DNA of 64,000 nucleotides, taken from the NCBI RefSeq assembly GCF_965363235.1, contig NC_134841.1, positions 64,067,078 through 64,131,077 on the forward strand, in the 5' to 3' direction. Every line of letters starts with the position of its first letter. Positions within the stretch are counted from its first letter, which is position 1. This stretch comes from Mytilus galloprovincialis. Its lineage: Eukaryota; Mollusca; Bivalvia; Mytilida; Mytilidae. Positions 13,401-28,600 of this stretch are shown here, in pieces. The notes under the pieces were generated by a model that saw only the letters and a program-made list of their open reading frames with translations, did no database searches and was not told the origin of the DNA. The translations under genes were made by a program, and so were the position numbers.

Positions 13401-16400
13401 TGGGGACAAGTTTCTAACAACATCTGACCATTTGTTCTAAGTTATTAATTCTAAATTAAAAAAATCTATAAAATGTACAGGTTCTTAGGTTGTCTCCAAT
13501 TTAGTTTGATGTATCTTTATTCAAAGCAGTTAATCTTCTAAATAATCAAAGCACTTCATTTTTTCAAAAAAAATAACAATGTAAACTTTTACGGTATTTT
13601 TTCAAATATATGCAACATTGTGTTCTGAGGAAAGAATATATCAGTTAATTGCTGTTAATTTTGTGTTCCATCGCAATAACAAAACCAAAGATTTCCAATC
13701 CATGAAAACAGGCAAACCAAATGCTTATCCATAGAACAATATAGTTGGGAAAAACTGAATAAGATGGGCATGAAAGACGACACAATAAGGAAAAAGTTTT
13801 ATGTCTTTAAAAACCATAATCTGGAAATTTAATTAGATATTGTTTCAAAGAGGTTTCCAGCTTATGTAAATTTGAATAACTTTTTATTGGAATGAAGCAA
13901 ACACAAGAAGTTGATTTGTGTACAACTATATATCTTATATTGAAATTTTTATCTATAATCTAAAGCTTACTTTTTAAATTCCAGTTCATTCAGCATTTCT
14001 TCCTGTTTAGCTTTCTTCAATTCTTCTTTCTTTGTCTGTGTTTCAGGATCAAATTCATCTAATGATATATCCTCATAAAGACCATCTTCTGGATCACACA
14101 GGATAAACCTAAAATAATGGTTGTAAAATTGAATTTGAAGTGAATTGGGAAACAAGAATTATATATGGTTTTGGGGAAGGACAAAATCAATACTTGATAA
14201 ATTTATCATTAAAAGAAATTAGGAAATGTCTTGACTTTTCACAAGTTTAATAGAGAAAAAAAAAACCAACCATTTATATAAATCTTAAAGAATGCCAAAG
14301 TGGGACTTTCTTTTCTGTGAATACATTAACATTACATGAAAACTGAGAAGTTCACTAGAAAAGGGACAGAAATCTTATGATCTTTATAACGTAGAATCAA
14401 CAATTATAGTTGAGTTTTAAGAATAACTTCTTAATTTAAATATTCAGTGATACAATGTTTAAAGTATTAGATTTATTGATTAAATGTCTAGATATCATGT
14501 GCTACATATTACCTTGGCAGATAACAGTAACCTTGATCTATACAGGTAATCGAAGAGTAAACACCAGGATATTATTTTGACAACCGACATAATCAAGTGA
14601 TCAAGAATATCACTTATATTTATAGACAAAATTGTTAAACTAAATCACCATAATGGCGTTATCAAAATCATTTCAGAAAGGACAAGTTCCAATGTTATGT
14701 CAGATGTGTGAGGAATCAAAGGAAATCAAATGGAAATGTTTACTGTGTGACTTTCTCTTGTGTACAAAATGTCAGAAACTTCATAAAAAAGTGAAATCAA
14801 CTGACCAGCATACAATTATAGATATAAAGGACATATCTTCTCACCAGCAACAGATTAAGGATAAACTTGATTTAAGTAACATTCAATGTGGAATTCATAG
14901 TGAACACAACTGTTTCTTATTTTGTCAATCTTGTGAAGTAGTTGTCTGCCCTTTGTGTATAACAAAAATTCATAACAAACACACTATGGTTGAACTAGCT
15001 GAAGGATATCAACTTACATTGAAATCAATGAAAACGTTTAATTCTGAGATTGAAGAGGAAATAGATCAAAATGAAGAAAAATTATCTGAACTTGGAATTT
15101 TGAAATCTTCAGAAGAACGCAAATATGAATTGGAAAAGCAGAATATTCTCAACCGAGAAAAAAAATTAAAGGATGAAGTTGAAAAGCATACCAATAAACT
15201 TTTGAAAGAACTTGATCAGAGAAAGGAAATTCTGATGCAATCAGTGAATAATGCTCAAAATAGATCACAGAAGATCAACAAAGATTTAGACCTTAGGAGA
15301 AAGAATTTAAACCAGGCCTTAAATTCAAATATTGCTAATCAAGTTTTCAACATATATTCGGAGGAGAAAACTTCAAGACAACAAAGAATAGTACCTGTCA
15401 GCCCTAAATTTAAAAAGTTGCCTAAGTTTGTCCCAGGTAAAAATGTAGTTCAAGATTTCTACGTTGGAGAATTAAAGGAATCTGATGATGACCAAAAGAT
15501 ATTTGAATTTAAAGTGATAAAGCAATACACAACAGAGCTAACGGTGGTTGCCAATTTAGTCTGTTGTGATGACCGAAGTATTCTAATTTCAGGTTTTCCA
15601 AGCCCTATACTACATAAACTAAAATTAACAAATGAATCATTATGTGATTTGCACACTTTTAAGACAAACATATCTAACATGGCATTACTACCATCAGGTG
15701 ACCTACTTCTATCTACAAACGAATCAAACCTTACAATACTTTCCTGTAGCACCAGTAAAGTGAATCCAACAAAGTTCAGTGTAAATCCTTTAATAACCCT
15801 TGGTGTCCATGTAACAAGTGACCATAAGATCTTAGTGGGTGTAAGAGAGAACCAAAGAAAACCCTTCCCTGTCAATGGTCCAAGACAAGTTATCATGATG
15901 AGTATGGATGGAGAAAAAGAAAAAGTGTATCACACTGACAACAAAGGGAAGTTGATATTTACTCTTCCCTACAAAATAACTACAGACAATGACAATAACA
16001 TTTATGTCGTTGATATTCTAGATGAAGAAGAAAGAGCTAGAATAGTGGCATTAGATAAGACAAACAGAGTAAGATGGATATACACCGGTAATCCAGATAT
16101 AAACAAGAAACAAACTTTGAAACCTGGAGATTTGGTGGCTACAAAATCTGACAGCATTATAGTTACAGACTATTATCATCACATGATTCATATCCTCAAT
16201 ACTTCAGGACAGTGCATTCATTACCTTAACACTAAGGACAAGTTAGGTATTGAAAGTCCATTCTCTTTAGACATAGACAGTACAGGCACACTGTACATAG
16301 GCTGTAGGACATATCAAGGTGAATCCAACGAAGCCAAAATATATACTGTTTCTGGATTCTGATTTACTGATTTTAATTACTTCCATAGCCTGTACTGATA

Positions 16401-16611
16401 TAATTCTTCTTTTCTTGCTTTTATGAAAATAAATTGTATTTCAAATTCATAAATTAATTTCATGAATTTGTAAAGCCTTTTTTAAACAACAATAAAACTG
16501 ATTATAACTTATTGCTCCTTTTATTTTTGTAACAATGGAATGTATTTTAGGAATTGCTACACACCAACAAGAGTGTACATGCTGAAATGTCTTGACTGCT
16601 TATTATACTCG

Positions 16612-16649
<38 letters not shown>

Positions 16650-19600
16650 CTCGTCCGTCCGTCTGTCAGTCCGTCCGTCAGTCCGTCCGTCCGTCAGTCC
16701 TGTTTCTTGTCATCGCAACTCCTCTCAAACCACTCAACCTAATTTCACGAAACCTTTTCAGATAATAAGGACATACTATGTAGTTGTGCATATCGACAGG
16801 AAATAGCGATTCAATTTTTTTTCCAGGAGTTACGCCCCTTTGAACTTATTTACTTTAATATAATACTGCAACAGTTTGTCATCGCAACTCCTCTCAAACC
16901 ACACAACAGAATTTCACGAAACCTTTTCAGTTAATATTAAAGGACATACTATGTAGTTGTGCATATCGATGGGAAATTGTGATTCAATTTTTTTTCTAGG
17001 AGTTATGCCCCTTTGAACTTATTTACTTTAGTGTACTACTGCAACAGTTTGTCATCGCAACTCCTCTCAAACCACACAACAGAATTTCACGAGGCCTTTT
17101 CAGATAATAAGGACATACTATGTAGTTGTGCATATCGATGGGAAATTATGATTCAATTTTTTTTCGAGGAGTTACGCCCCTTTGAACTTATTTACTTTAA
17201 TGTACTACTGCAACAGTTTGTCATCGCAACTCCTCTGAAACTACTCAACAGAATTTCAGGAAACCTTTTCAGTTAATAAGGACATACTTTGTAGTTGTGC
17301 ATATCGACGGGAAATTGCGATTCAATTTTTTTTCTAAGAGTTACGCCCCTTTGAACTTATTTACTTTAATGTACTACTGCAACAGTTTGTCATCGCAACT
17401 CCTCTCAAACCACACAACAGAATTTCATGAAACCTTTTCAGATAATAAGGACATACTATGTAGTTGTGCATGTTGACGGGAAATTGCGATTCAATTTTTT
17501 TTCTAGGAGTTACGCCCCTTTGAACTTATTTACTTTAATATAATACTGCAACAGTTTGTCATCGCAACTCCTCTCAAACCACACAATAGAATTTCATGAA
17601 ACTTTGTAGATAATAAGGACATACTACGTAGATGTGCATTTCGACAACAAATTTTGATTCATTTTTTTTTCTAGGAGTTACGCCCCTTTGAACTTATTTG
17701 CTTCCATGTACTTTTGCAACAGTTTGTCATCTCAACTCCTCTGAAACCACACAACAGAATTTCATAAAATTTTGTAAATAATAAGGACATACTATGCATG
17801 TAGATGTGGATATTGACAGGAAATTATTATTCAATATTTTTTCTTATACAATTTTTTTCCTTACACTTATTTAATTTCTCCAATGACAATGTGGGGACGT
17901 GGGGTATGTGAGCGTGCTCACTAAGGTTCTTTAATTCTTTTACAGTTATCAAAATTGAAATTGAATAATAATGATGAGATCAAGGTCAGATAATCCCTGC
18001 CACACAGACATCTTTGTATGCATACACGCTGCAGTTTCAAATGTTGTCTGTTGTCTTAACTTTTACTCTGTAGCTAAAATAGATCAACATTTCAGAGAAC
18101 AGTGAAAGGCCCAGTCAAAGGTTTCTACATTGATTTGTAAAATAAGAGATTCTAAAACATGGTCAATAAGTGCTTTTCTAAATGCCATAAATTCTGAATA
18201 ATCCCTTGATGTCATTTCGAATAGGCAGACAAAATATAACAGTCATTCCTTATAATTTAATTCTAAATTCCATTCAAACCGAAGTAAATCATGAAAAAAA
18301 CATTGAGGACGTCACATTCAAATGACAAAATCATTTCAATGAGCTGATAAACAAAACACTGTCAGCCAATCAGAAGACATGTAACATCCGAAATTAAATT
18401 ATATCAATATATTAAGAAGAAAGATATGGTATGATTGCCAATGAGACAAGACACCAAAATGACACAGAAATTAACAGCTATAGCTATAGTCACAGAATGG
18501 CAAGTTCCTGTAAAGATAGCTATAGTCACAGTATGGCAAGTTTCTGTAAAGATAGCTATAGTCACAGTATGGCAAGTTCCTGTAAAGATAGCTATAGTCA
18601 CAGTATGGCAAGTTCCTGTAAAGATAGCTATAGTCACAGTATGGCAAGTTCCTGTAAAGATAGCTATAGTCACAGTATGGCAAGTTCCTGTAAAGATAGC
18701 TATAGTCACAGTATGGCAAGTTCCTGTAAAGATAGCTATAGTCACAGTATGGCAAGTTCCTGTAAAGATAGCTATAGTCACAGTATGGCAAGTTCCTGTA
18801 AAGATAGCTATAGTCACAGTATGGCAAGTTCCTGTAAAGATAGCTATAGCTATAGTATGGCAAGTTCCTGTAAAGATAGGCCTGGTTTACCTATACATGT
18901 ACAATCATCAAATTGTGAAATATAAACATCTCAGGTTTTCAGGAGCTAACCTTTTGGTTAATATTCAATAACAATATGCTGCGATATTATCTATTTCAAT
19001 ATCAGGTACATGAAAGGTAAATAAAGCAGAACCATTCATACATGTAATAAGCTTGAAAACTTTGGTATCTTCCTACCAACAATTAAATTTAGCAGCAGCC
19101 TCAAAATGAAGCTTGTACTCAAGCTAGTTAGTTGTACCATCATGGATTGATGGTTTGGTATATTGAAGACTGGCCTGTTGACCTACTCCCAATTAAGCTA
19201 CATTAGAAATTGTATGAAACTTTTGGGTACATTATCTAAAACATTCATACATCAATTTGTCACATGGTCTTTTATTTTGATTATCTATGTACTATCTTAA
19301 AAGTGACTCAATCAGGTTTTTAAGTTTTCTTCTTTTCATTAGCTATCTTGTAACTGAGTTTCAAATTCACCACCATGGTCCCCATAGGTATTCAAATTTC
19401 CGCTGAACTGGTTGACACTATTTGTAATGACCTCAACTTCCGTATAGTGGGTTATTTTCATGGGATTTAAATTTTTGCTAATTTTAGCAGACAGAACAAA
19501 ATCACCAAAATAAATTCCACCAATTAAAAAGAGTATATGCAAAGGAATTGATAAAAGTTTTGAACAGCCAAATTTTTTAATATATCTTATTTAATGAAAA

Positions 19601-22600
19601 TTGCAAAATATTACACCCCCGAAAATAACCTGCTATACAGTAATAGAAAAACAAAGGATATGGAGTATCCATTGATGACATAAAATCAGTTAATGCACAA
19701 CAAAAAGCTAATAAACAGTGCTTTTATTGCTTTTCTTCATCTTAAAGTCACAGCCAGGCCTTCAAGAAGAAGCAAATAAAAACTCTCATCTCACTGCAAG
19801 TTTATTTTAAACATGTTTAACAAGTAAGTCAATGAGGTTCATCAAAAATAAATATTCAGCTTCTAGTTTCTTCTATCTAGACATGGTTTATCAAATTTGT
19901 TCAAGGCAATGGTAGAGTAGCAGGCAAAAAAGGCTAAGTGACTGGTTTCACAATGACCCCAAAACTCATCAACACTGACTTACTTAGAAATATTAATTGT
20001 ACAACAGATAACAAGATTGCATTTAAGCTTTACAATTTATAATATATAAAACATCTCATACCCTACAAAGTACAAATTAATTACATAAAACCCACCAAAG
20101 CAGTTTGAAAATGAAAAAGAGGTACTTATTCCCAGAGACCTTAGCTTGCTTACAATAATAACATACAATAACTATAAAAGTATATGTAATGTTCATCAAA
20201 TGTCTTTGTATACACAAGCTAACAGTTAATGACCAACATTAAAAGTAAAATTGGGTGTTCACTGAGTAGCCCCAAAAAGTTGTACGTACAAACATACAGA
20301 CTACCCTCTTAACAAAAACAATAGTATCTGACCATCATTAACTGACAAAACCATTAAAAATTTACTTTGACAATGATCCATGAAAATGAGATCAAGGTCA
20401 GATGAAACTTCCCTGAAAGATACACCCTATAATCATTCCATATACAAAATACAGTTACTCTATCGCTTTTAGTACCTGAGAAATAGACCAAACCACAAAA
20501 AGCTAAACATAGTTCATTGAACCCTGAAATAAAGGTCAAGGTCAGATTAAACCTGCCAGTCTGTACATTTTACAATTTCTATACACCAAATAGAGTTGAC
20601 CTATAACTTATAGTATCTGATCGATGCATGAGATACTGACTTGACCACCAATCTTATATCTTCCTCACTGATCCATGGGATGAGGTTGAGGTCAGGGTGA
20701 ACCCTGTCATTTAGATATTTAGACATTGCAAGGAACACATATACCAAATTTGGTTGTTCTATTACTCATAATAAGTAAGAAATTCCTATGACAAAAAAAA
20801 CAGTCACTAAACAATGAAAATGAAGTCAAGGTCAGTGGACATATGACAGACGGAAACTTCAAAACATAAGATATTTGCATACAAAAGTATGCAGGATCCA
20901 GATCTTGTACCTTCTAAAATATAAAGTTTATACAAATAGTTTATATTTGTGTGAACACCACTGCCGTCTCTGAATTTAAATAAAACAAGAGGCTGTCACA
21001 ACGACAGCAAACTGGATTTATTAACATTTATTTGTGTCCTGGCAATATCACAAGAACCATAACTGATGAATGCTGAAAGTGAAAATCGTCAATATCAAAT
21101 TTGACCTCCATTTTGTAGTCAGTATCAACATATTAAAATTTGAAAAGCTTAGATTGAATGGTTCATTAGTAAATGCAACAACGTGAAAGGAAACACCATT
21201 TTACGATCTTTCAAGAACCATAACTCCTGAACGGTAAAAGTCAAAATCGTCATTATTGAACATGACCTCTATTTTGTCATGAGTAACAACACATAAAAAT
21301 TTCAAAAGCTTTGGTTGAATGGTTTATGAGAAAATGCACGGACACGACTGGAAACACCATTTTTCAATCTTTCAAGAACCATAACTCCTGAACGGTAAAA
21401 GTCAAAATCGTCATTATAGAACTTAACCTCCATTTTGTCATCAGTAACAATATATTAAAATTTGGGAAGCTTTGGTAGAACAGTTCATGCGTAAATGCAT
21501 GGACACGACTGGAAACTCCATTTTTCAATCTTTCAAGAACCATAACTCCTGAACCGTAAAAGTCAAAATCGTCATTATTGAACTTGACCTCCATTTTGTC
21601 ATGAGTAACAACATATTAAAATTTGGGAAGCTTTGGTAGAACAGTTCATGTGTAAATGCATGGACACGACTGGAAACTCCATTTTTCAATCTTTCAAGAA
21701 CCATAACTCCTGAAGGTTATAAGTCAAAATCGCCATTATTGAACTGGACCTTCATTTAGTTGTCAGTAACAACATATTAAAATTTTAGAAGCTTTGGTTG
21801 AACGGTTCATGAGTAAATGCACGGGCAACATTTGATTGCCGCCCGGCCGCCCGCCGTACATCCCCAAATCAATAACCGACATTTTTGTCACAAAAATCAG
21901 GTTAAAAATAAAGAAAATGAACCAGTTTTAATGTAAAAGTAAATTGACCTACCTTCCTCCATCCTCCCCTTTTTCAATAGCCAACAATGCCTGTAAATCA
22001 GTCCCTTTAAGTCCAAACTCTAACAATTCTCTCATGGCATCTATGTTGTAAGGAATTCTTTCTATACATTCATGGAAAACCCACGATCTTTTCTTAATCT
22101 TACTCTGTAATAGAACAATAATTTCTCTTACATGAATTTCCAATAAACAAAAAATTTTCATGTTAGATTTCTTTACTGATCACAGAAAAGAAGAAGCCAG
22201 AAAACAACAAAAATGTTTACAAAAAAGAGAGGATCTCACATCTTAAAATGTTGTCCTGTTCATAAAGTTCAACTACAGTATTTTTTTCAGTTCCTTTCAC
22301 ATGGCTTTGCAATGGCAGACATTTTAGCAAACCCCTTTAATACAGGAATAAACTAATAAATACCAGACAAATATCATTCAACCACAACAGCTGTAGATCA
22401 TTGGTTCCTGCAGTAAGGTACATTTGACCCTGGTTTCCAAATATGTGTACATGTATTTTTATATTTTCTTGTATTAGTTAGTGATCATCCTGTTGGAAGC
22501 TGCACTGTTCATGTTTTTTATAGTGTGTGTTTTCTTGGTGTCTAGAAATACAAAAGAAAGTTTGTGTGCACAAAAAACTGGTTTTAACCCCAACACATTT

Positions 22601-25600
22601 TGTATGTAAACTAAACCAGGTTATCTGGACCATGTGTTGTTTCTTGATGTTTGTCTTTGTTTGTAAATTTTTCCAGAGGAGTCAGTTGTCGGACTAGACA
22701 TGTTATTTTTGTACTGTCCAATATTGTTGATAACTTCTATTATCCTTTAAAATCTTTTATTCATAAAATAATTGATGTACTCACCAAATAATCTTGAATA
22801 GATGCAATAGATACATCAGATTTCTTCCATTGTCTCTGGTATACTCGATCTGTATCTAGACCATAAGCTTTAGCCAGCTCTAATGCCTCTCCATACTCTT
22901 CATGGTCAATCTGAAAAAAATATATTGATGTGTAATTAATAGAATACATCTTCATGCAGCATGTAACTACAAGTAAATATTCATAAACATGAGGAAAAGC
23001 AACAATGGAAAGTTTAGACTAACTGAAAAATATTTTTTTTTTTTTAATTGCCAGCCGAAACAATTGAACAACAGTGTTAAAGGGGGGTGGGGTAAAAGGG
23101 GGGCTTTTAATCCATTGCAATCAATAAGTCAAAAGAGGAATAGAATTGGTCTTCTTTCATATATGTTTCCTTGATAAGAACTTTTAAAATACGTATACAT
23201 TGTATCAACTGACCCCATTAATTAGGATTAGTATGGATTGGTCATATTCACATTTTTTTTATACAAGTTTTCCCTTTGATTATAAAATTTCAAACCTACA
23301 ATATGTTACATAGGGATCTTGTTAACAGAAGGATTAATGTAACAATGTAATGAACACAGATATGTCTACCCCTGGTATTATATTTGTGAACCCCCTCTTT
23401 ACTACACAGGATTACTTTACCAAGTTAATGTTTATTCACCTTTCTTGTATACAGTTCCTCTGGAGTAGTTGATTTTAAACAAACTAGTCTGTATGTTCTG
23501 TTAATTATTCTGAAAAAAATAAATAATAAAAAATGACAAAATGGTATCAGTAAAAAATTATCTAACGTCTGACAAAATACAGAAATGCACCTATCAACAA
23601 AAGATAATAATTTTTTTCTTAGTATCTGTATCCTGGATATGGATTTGAAAGTGGAGGAGTAATTTCAGTATGGGCATTATTTGACCCGATTAAAATGTTA
23701 ACATGTGAGATAGTTAAGTGGAATTATTTTATCCAACATTCATTTTACAACCAAAATACACGAAAATTGAGGTCAAGCAAACATAAAATACATGCGTCAA
23801 GAAACAAAACAAATTTGAAATTTGAAAAGATCTTTGTTGTTGATGCATGGGCTCTGTGTTTCTTTTCGAAAAACATCAATGGAAATCTACCTGTTTTCAT
23901 TGAATTATTTTGCAAAATCAAATGAATTCTATGTGTAATGTCATGAAAATAACGCAAATACATATTTTTAACAAAAAATATGTATTCTTTCTATTTATTG
24001 TATTGGCTATTATTCATTATGATATTGGTCAATAAGTCCTTATTTAAATTGTAGCTAGAAATAAGGGCCATTGATCAAACATTTTTGCAATGACCTAATT
24101 ATGCTAATTTACATTGACTATAAATTTTCAAAAGCTTAATACTTTTGTTTGTTTCTTTTCATATATGAGCTGCATTGGAAGGAAATCTACCTTATGCAAA
24201 TATATATCAACAAATCAAAGTCCACTTGCATAAGTTCGATTTCTATGTGATGCAGCTCATATATTACCCATGTTCCAACTCTATTTCTGCTTTCTAATCA
24301 AAACCTTCATGATTTATTTTACAAAATTTTAAAAAAAATGTGTCAAACAAAAATACAAACTGGTCTATAAAAGAAAATCAACCATATAAATTAAAATTTA
24401 TGAATCCTACTTTGGTCTTTTTCTTGGTGGTTGAAATCTTTCCATGTCAGTTACATAATAAAGGACATCTTTTGTTAGTTTGGTTGTCTTGGAAACAAAG
24501 GAAGTTTCTTCATCATCACTGTCTTCAAATTCTTCTTCAGATGTATCACCAAGTCGTCTTTTCTGAGGGAACACACATTCAACCTACAAGATAAGAATTG
24601 TACATCTATTATCTGAATTGCATATCAACTTCCATTATCACTGAACTAGCAACATATTTGTTAAGGGGCCAGCTGAAGGACTCCTCCGGGTGCGGGAGTT
24701 TCTTTTGCTGCATTGAAGACCTATTGCTAACCTTCAGCTGTTGTCAGCTCTATGGTCAGGTTGTTGTCTCTTTGACACATTCCCCATTTTCATTCTCAAT
24801 TTTATTAAATTCAGATAGTTAAGAAAAATTTAAATTGTTCCTTCTTCCTAGAAAGATCTGAAACTAGAATACACCTTATCACTACTCCTGAATGACCCGA
24901 GAATCTGTCACTTTTTCATTGTGGCTTCATATATTTTGTATTGTGAAGTCCAAATTTTATGGGAACCAGTAATAGCAACCAATAGCGATAAGGTGTATAT
25001 ATGTGTCAGTAAGAAAAAAATGCCAAACTTGAACATTCATAATTTCAGGTTAAGTGAGCAAAATTAACAAAAATTGGTACTCAACAAACAAAAAATGAAT
25101 CCACAGTACAACTATAGTTAATGTGTCAAGTTTACCTCTAAACCTAGAAATCCATCATGATGGACCCCAGTCACACGAGATGAGGGTTCAAACCATTCTG
25201 GAGAAGTTCCTAGTAAATTCTTCAAAGTCTTTGTTGATGAAACTGTCACTGCACCAGTACAACGAGAGAGGATAAGTGACTGAAACAACAATAAACCTTA
25301 AAATAGGATGCAAAATAACTACCTTTATTCCTTACTCCTACCCACTACCTAAATATAATTTAAAAAAATCTTTTCCTATTGCACATTTAGTAAAAACATT
25401 TAATTTTAAAACAATGGCCGTCTGTCTTTTGCAGTAAATTACCACTGAACATAAATTTATCAAAAAAAGTCAGAAAATTAATTGTAAAAAATACCATTAA
25501 AAGAAAGAAAAGATCCATTTTAGCAATAGTGGGAAACTAAGCAGTTACACTTGGATATATTTAACCTTTCTCATCCCTAGAATTAAAAGAAACAAATAAA

Positions 25601-28600
25601 AGTGTGAAACTTTTGCCATAAAAATGTGGTTATATTTTACCTTACTATCCCACCAATTCACATCTACTAGATTTTTACATGGAACCAAATCTAAAAAGAA
25701 ATAACCATACTTAGTAATACAAAAAAAAAAGGTAATCCATTTAATAAACAATACTTTAAAACATGAATACTTTTCTTTAACTCTCATATGAATTTACGTT
25801 TATATCTTTTGATCATATATTTCTGTATAGTAACTTTACCACACTATGTCATGTTGAATTTATGTTATTTCAAATAATTATTTTATAATGTTTACGTAGG
25901 AGCAGTAGAAGGACATTGTTTAAAACGTCAGGAACAATTGCGGGAATTCAGGATTTTCACTTATCAGGACTCTGGAATTAGTGATTCTTTGTATAATCTG
26001 GAAAAGAATACTTAATTTTAACAGAATTTGGGGATTCAGCATGTATTTTTCCAGAAATACTGAATGGTAACCCCATTCTACACCCAACTGAAAGGTAAAA
26101 GAACATAAGACAAATTCACTTGAATCACTGACCTTTTAAAGTCTTCCCTCTCTGTGGATTGTCTGTAAATTCTGGACTAATCTCATCAAAATTAGGCTAC
26201 AAAAAGTAAAATTATATGCAGCGTTTATTAATTAACTTTCTTGTTTTGTTAATTAAAACCAGCGATATATGATTTTAACTAACATTACTCATTTTAGTCA
26301 CAGTAGTTTTCATTTTTCGAAGAAAATCAATGTTTTTTTTTTTTGTATTTTATGATGAAAAGAAATATATATTTGGTTTAATTTTATCTTTCTATATAAT
26401 AATCAAACACAAGAATCAAGTCAAAGTTAGCAATGAAATTATCTGTGTCTGCAACACCCGAAAATGTAATAAATTGCAATCATAATTATTAACTTAACCC
26501 TTTCCTCATTGTTTTTTTTTCTAACCTGATTCACATAGGATTTTTCAATAAAATGCTGAAAATATGCTTTTAAGTAGAAATGCATTGCAAAAAAACAAAT
26601 ATTTCATCAAATGATTTTAAGTCAAGATATTCTTACGAATATCCTTTTCATATTTGATACAAATTTTATTAAGTCTGATGCAGACATTTCATAGTCCAGT
26701 GTTTCAACTGAGGTACTATGCAGGCATCAAAAGACGTCATTACAAAGAAAAGGGGATGGTGTCAAAAGACGTAATTATGGAGGAAAGGGTTAAAATAAGA
26801 TATGGTACCTGCTCCTCAAGTCCCCAGCAATGGTAAAGTTTAAGTGATGGTAGTCTCCAGATGGTCAGCTTCCCAGAGTAATGTAATCCTACCACTAGCT
26901 TGTCGTCTGGAGAAATACACAGTTTAAACACTCCATCCTACAAAAATATGGTATACATAATTTTTTACAACACAATTATTTCAAAAAAGTTATTCAATGA
27001 AAAATGCAAGGATTTTTAGACCTGCAAATATTTCAGTCAAATTCTTTTAAAAACAAGAATGTGTCCTCAGTACATGAATGCCCCACTCACACTTTCATTT
27101 TCTATGTTTAGTGACCATGACATTGGGATAAAAACTCTAATTTGGCATTAAAATTAGAAAGATCATATCATAGGGAACATGTGTACTAAGTTTGAAGTTG
27201 ATTGGACTTCAACTTCATCAAAAACTACCTTGACCAAAAACTTTAACCTGAAGCGGGACAGACGGACGGACGAACGGACGCACAGACTAAAAAACATAAT
27301 GCCCCTCTACTATCGTAGGTGGGGCATAAAAAGAAGAGAGAAGTTCGGAAAATTTCAATGAGACAATAAACCTTGCTGACCAGGATAGACATCTATGATA
27401 TTTCTTTGTGTCTACAAAAGGTTATAGAGTTTACAATTTGCCGTTTCAGAATCTATTGCATTCTGGGTAATATTTTTTAAAAGCGTACACCAAAACGTTG
27501 TTATTGGTTTAGAATGTTCTAAACAATGTAAATCCATCAAAAGGTTATTTTCATTTTGGTGTACGAGCAATGAGATTACCCATAGTCCTTTAGATTCTTA
27601 AAAGGCAAATTAAATATGTATGTTGTTGAAAAAGCTTTGTTTCGCTAAGATAACCTGCAGATGTTCACAATTTTAGGTGGTGGGATAATGGTCTATTTAC
27701 ACCTACCTAATATCCTTCTTTCTAAAGTTTTAAGATTCACACATGACTGAACATATACAACCTTTTTTGGTTCATTCTGAAGATTGACTACTCCAGCATG
27801 AAAATGTAGATGAAAGTATTGATATAAGTCAACGAAACAACTCTAGTTAACTTTATACTTGATTAGCTCAGAGCCTTAAAGCTTAAAAAGTGAACACAAG
27901 ACACAATATTATTATTTACCTGAACATGTGGTCTCCTGTTAAAGATACCATTTACAGATTTCAGTCTTTTCATCAAGGTTCTTTTTTGCTGAGCCTGTGT
28001 AAAAAATTGTCACTGACTTTAATAAGATTTACAAATTACAAAATAAGATATGCAAAGAATCAATTGTGGCCAAACATATAAATATTATTCCATTATTTAA
28101 GAACATAGAACAAATATCACTCCCAATTTCATCTGAAGTTTCAGGAAAAAAAATTAAATCTGTTTTTAGGAAACTTCAACAAATGAACAAAATTGTGGAA
28201 CACAATAAATCTATTCTAAAACTGAACAGAATAACCTTAAAATAAAAATCAAATATTTCTTGTATGACATTTAAAATAATACCTTTCTTTTAAAAACTGT
28301 TATCCTTTTTCCCTTATTTCCTTGATTTTATAAGTACCTGTTTTAAATCTTGTTCATAATCCGTCACCATCTTATAATAAGGATAATCAGATAAAATTCT
28401 CCAGGCTGTCACACCCTCTTCCATAGATCGACTCAATGCAATCTCTGTCTGCATTCCAAGCCCTCCCACCAATAGAATTTTAGCTGGCTCATAGTACACA
28501 ATAGAACTGATCCCTAAAGGGTACTGATGGTTAAACAGGAAATGATGTCGTGTTTGGAAACCTTTGTCCCTATCAACCAGGTAGCTTTTCAGTCTTCCAT

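Noticed and set aside
15459..15896. 145-codon minus-strand ORF
   Set aside because: Antisense shadow of the TRIM-like gene; no motifs.
18404..18971. Four overlapping ORFs of 130-178 codons
   Set aside because: All are readings of the 36-base minisatellite in different frames and strands.
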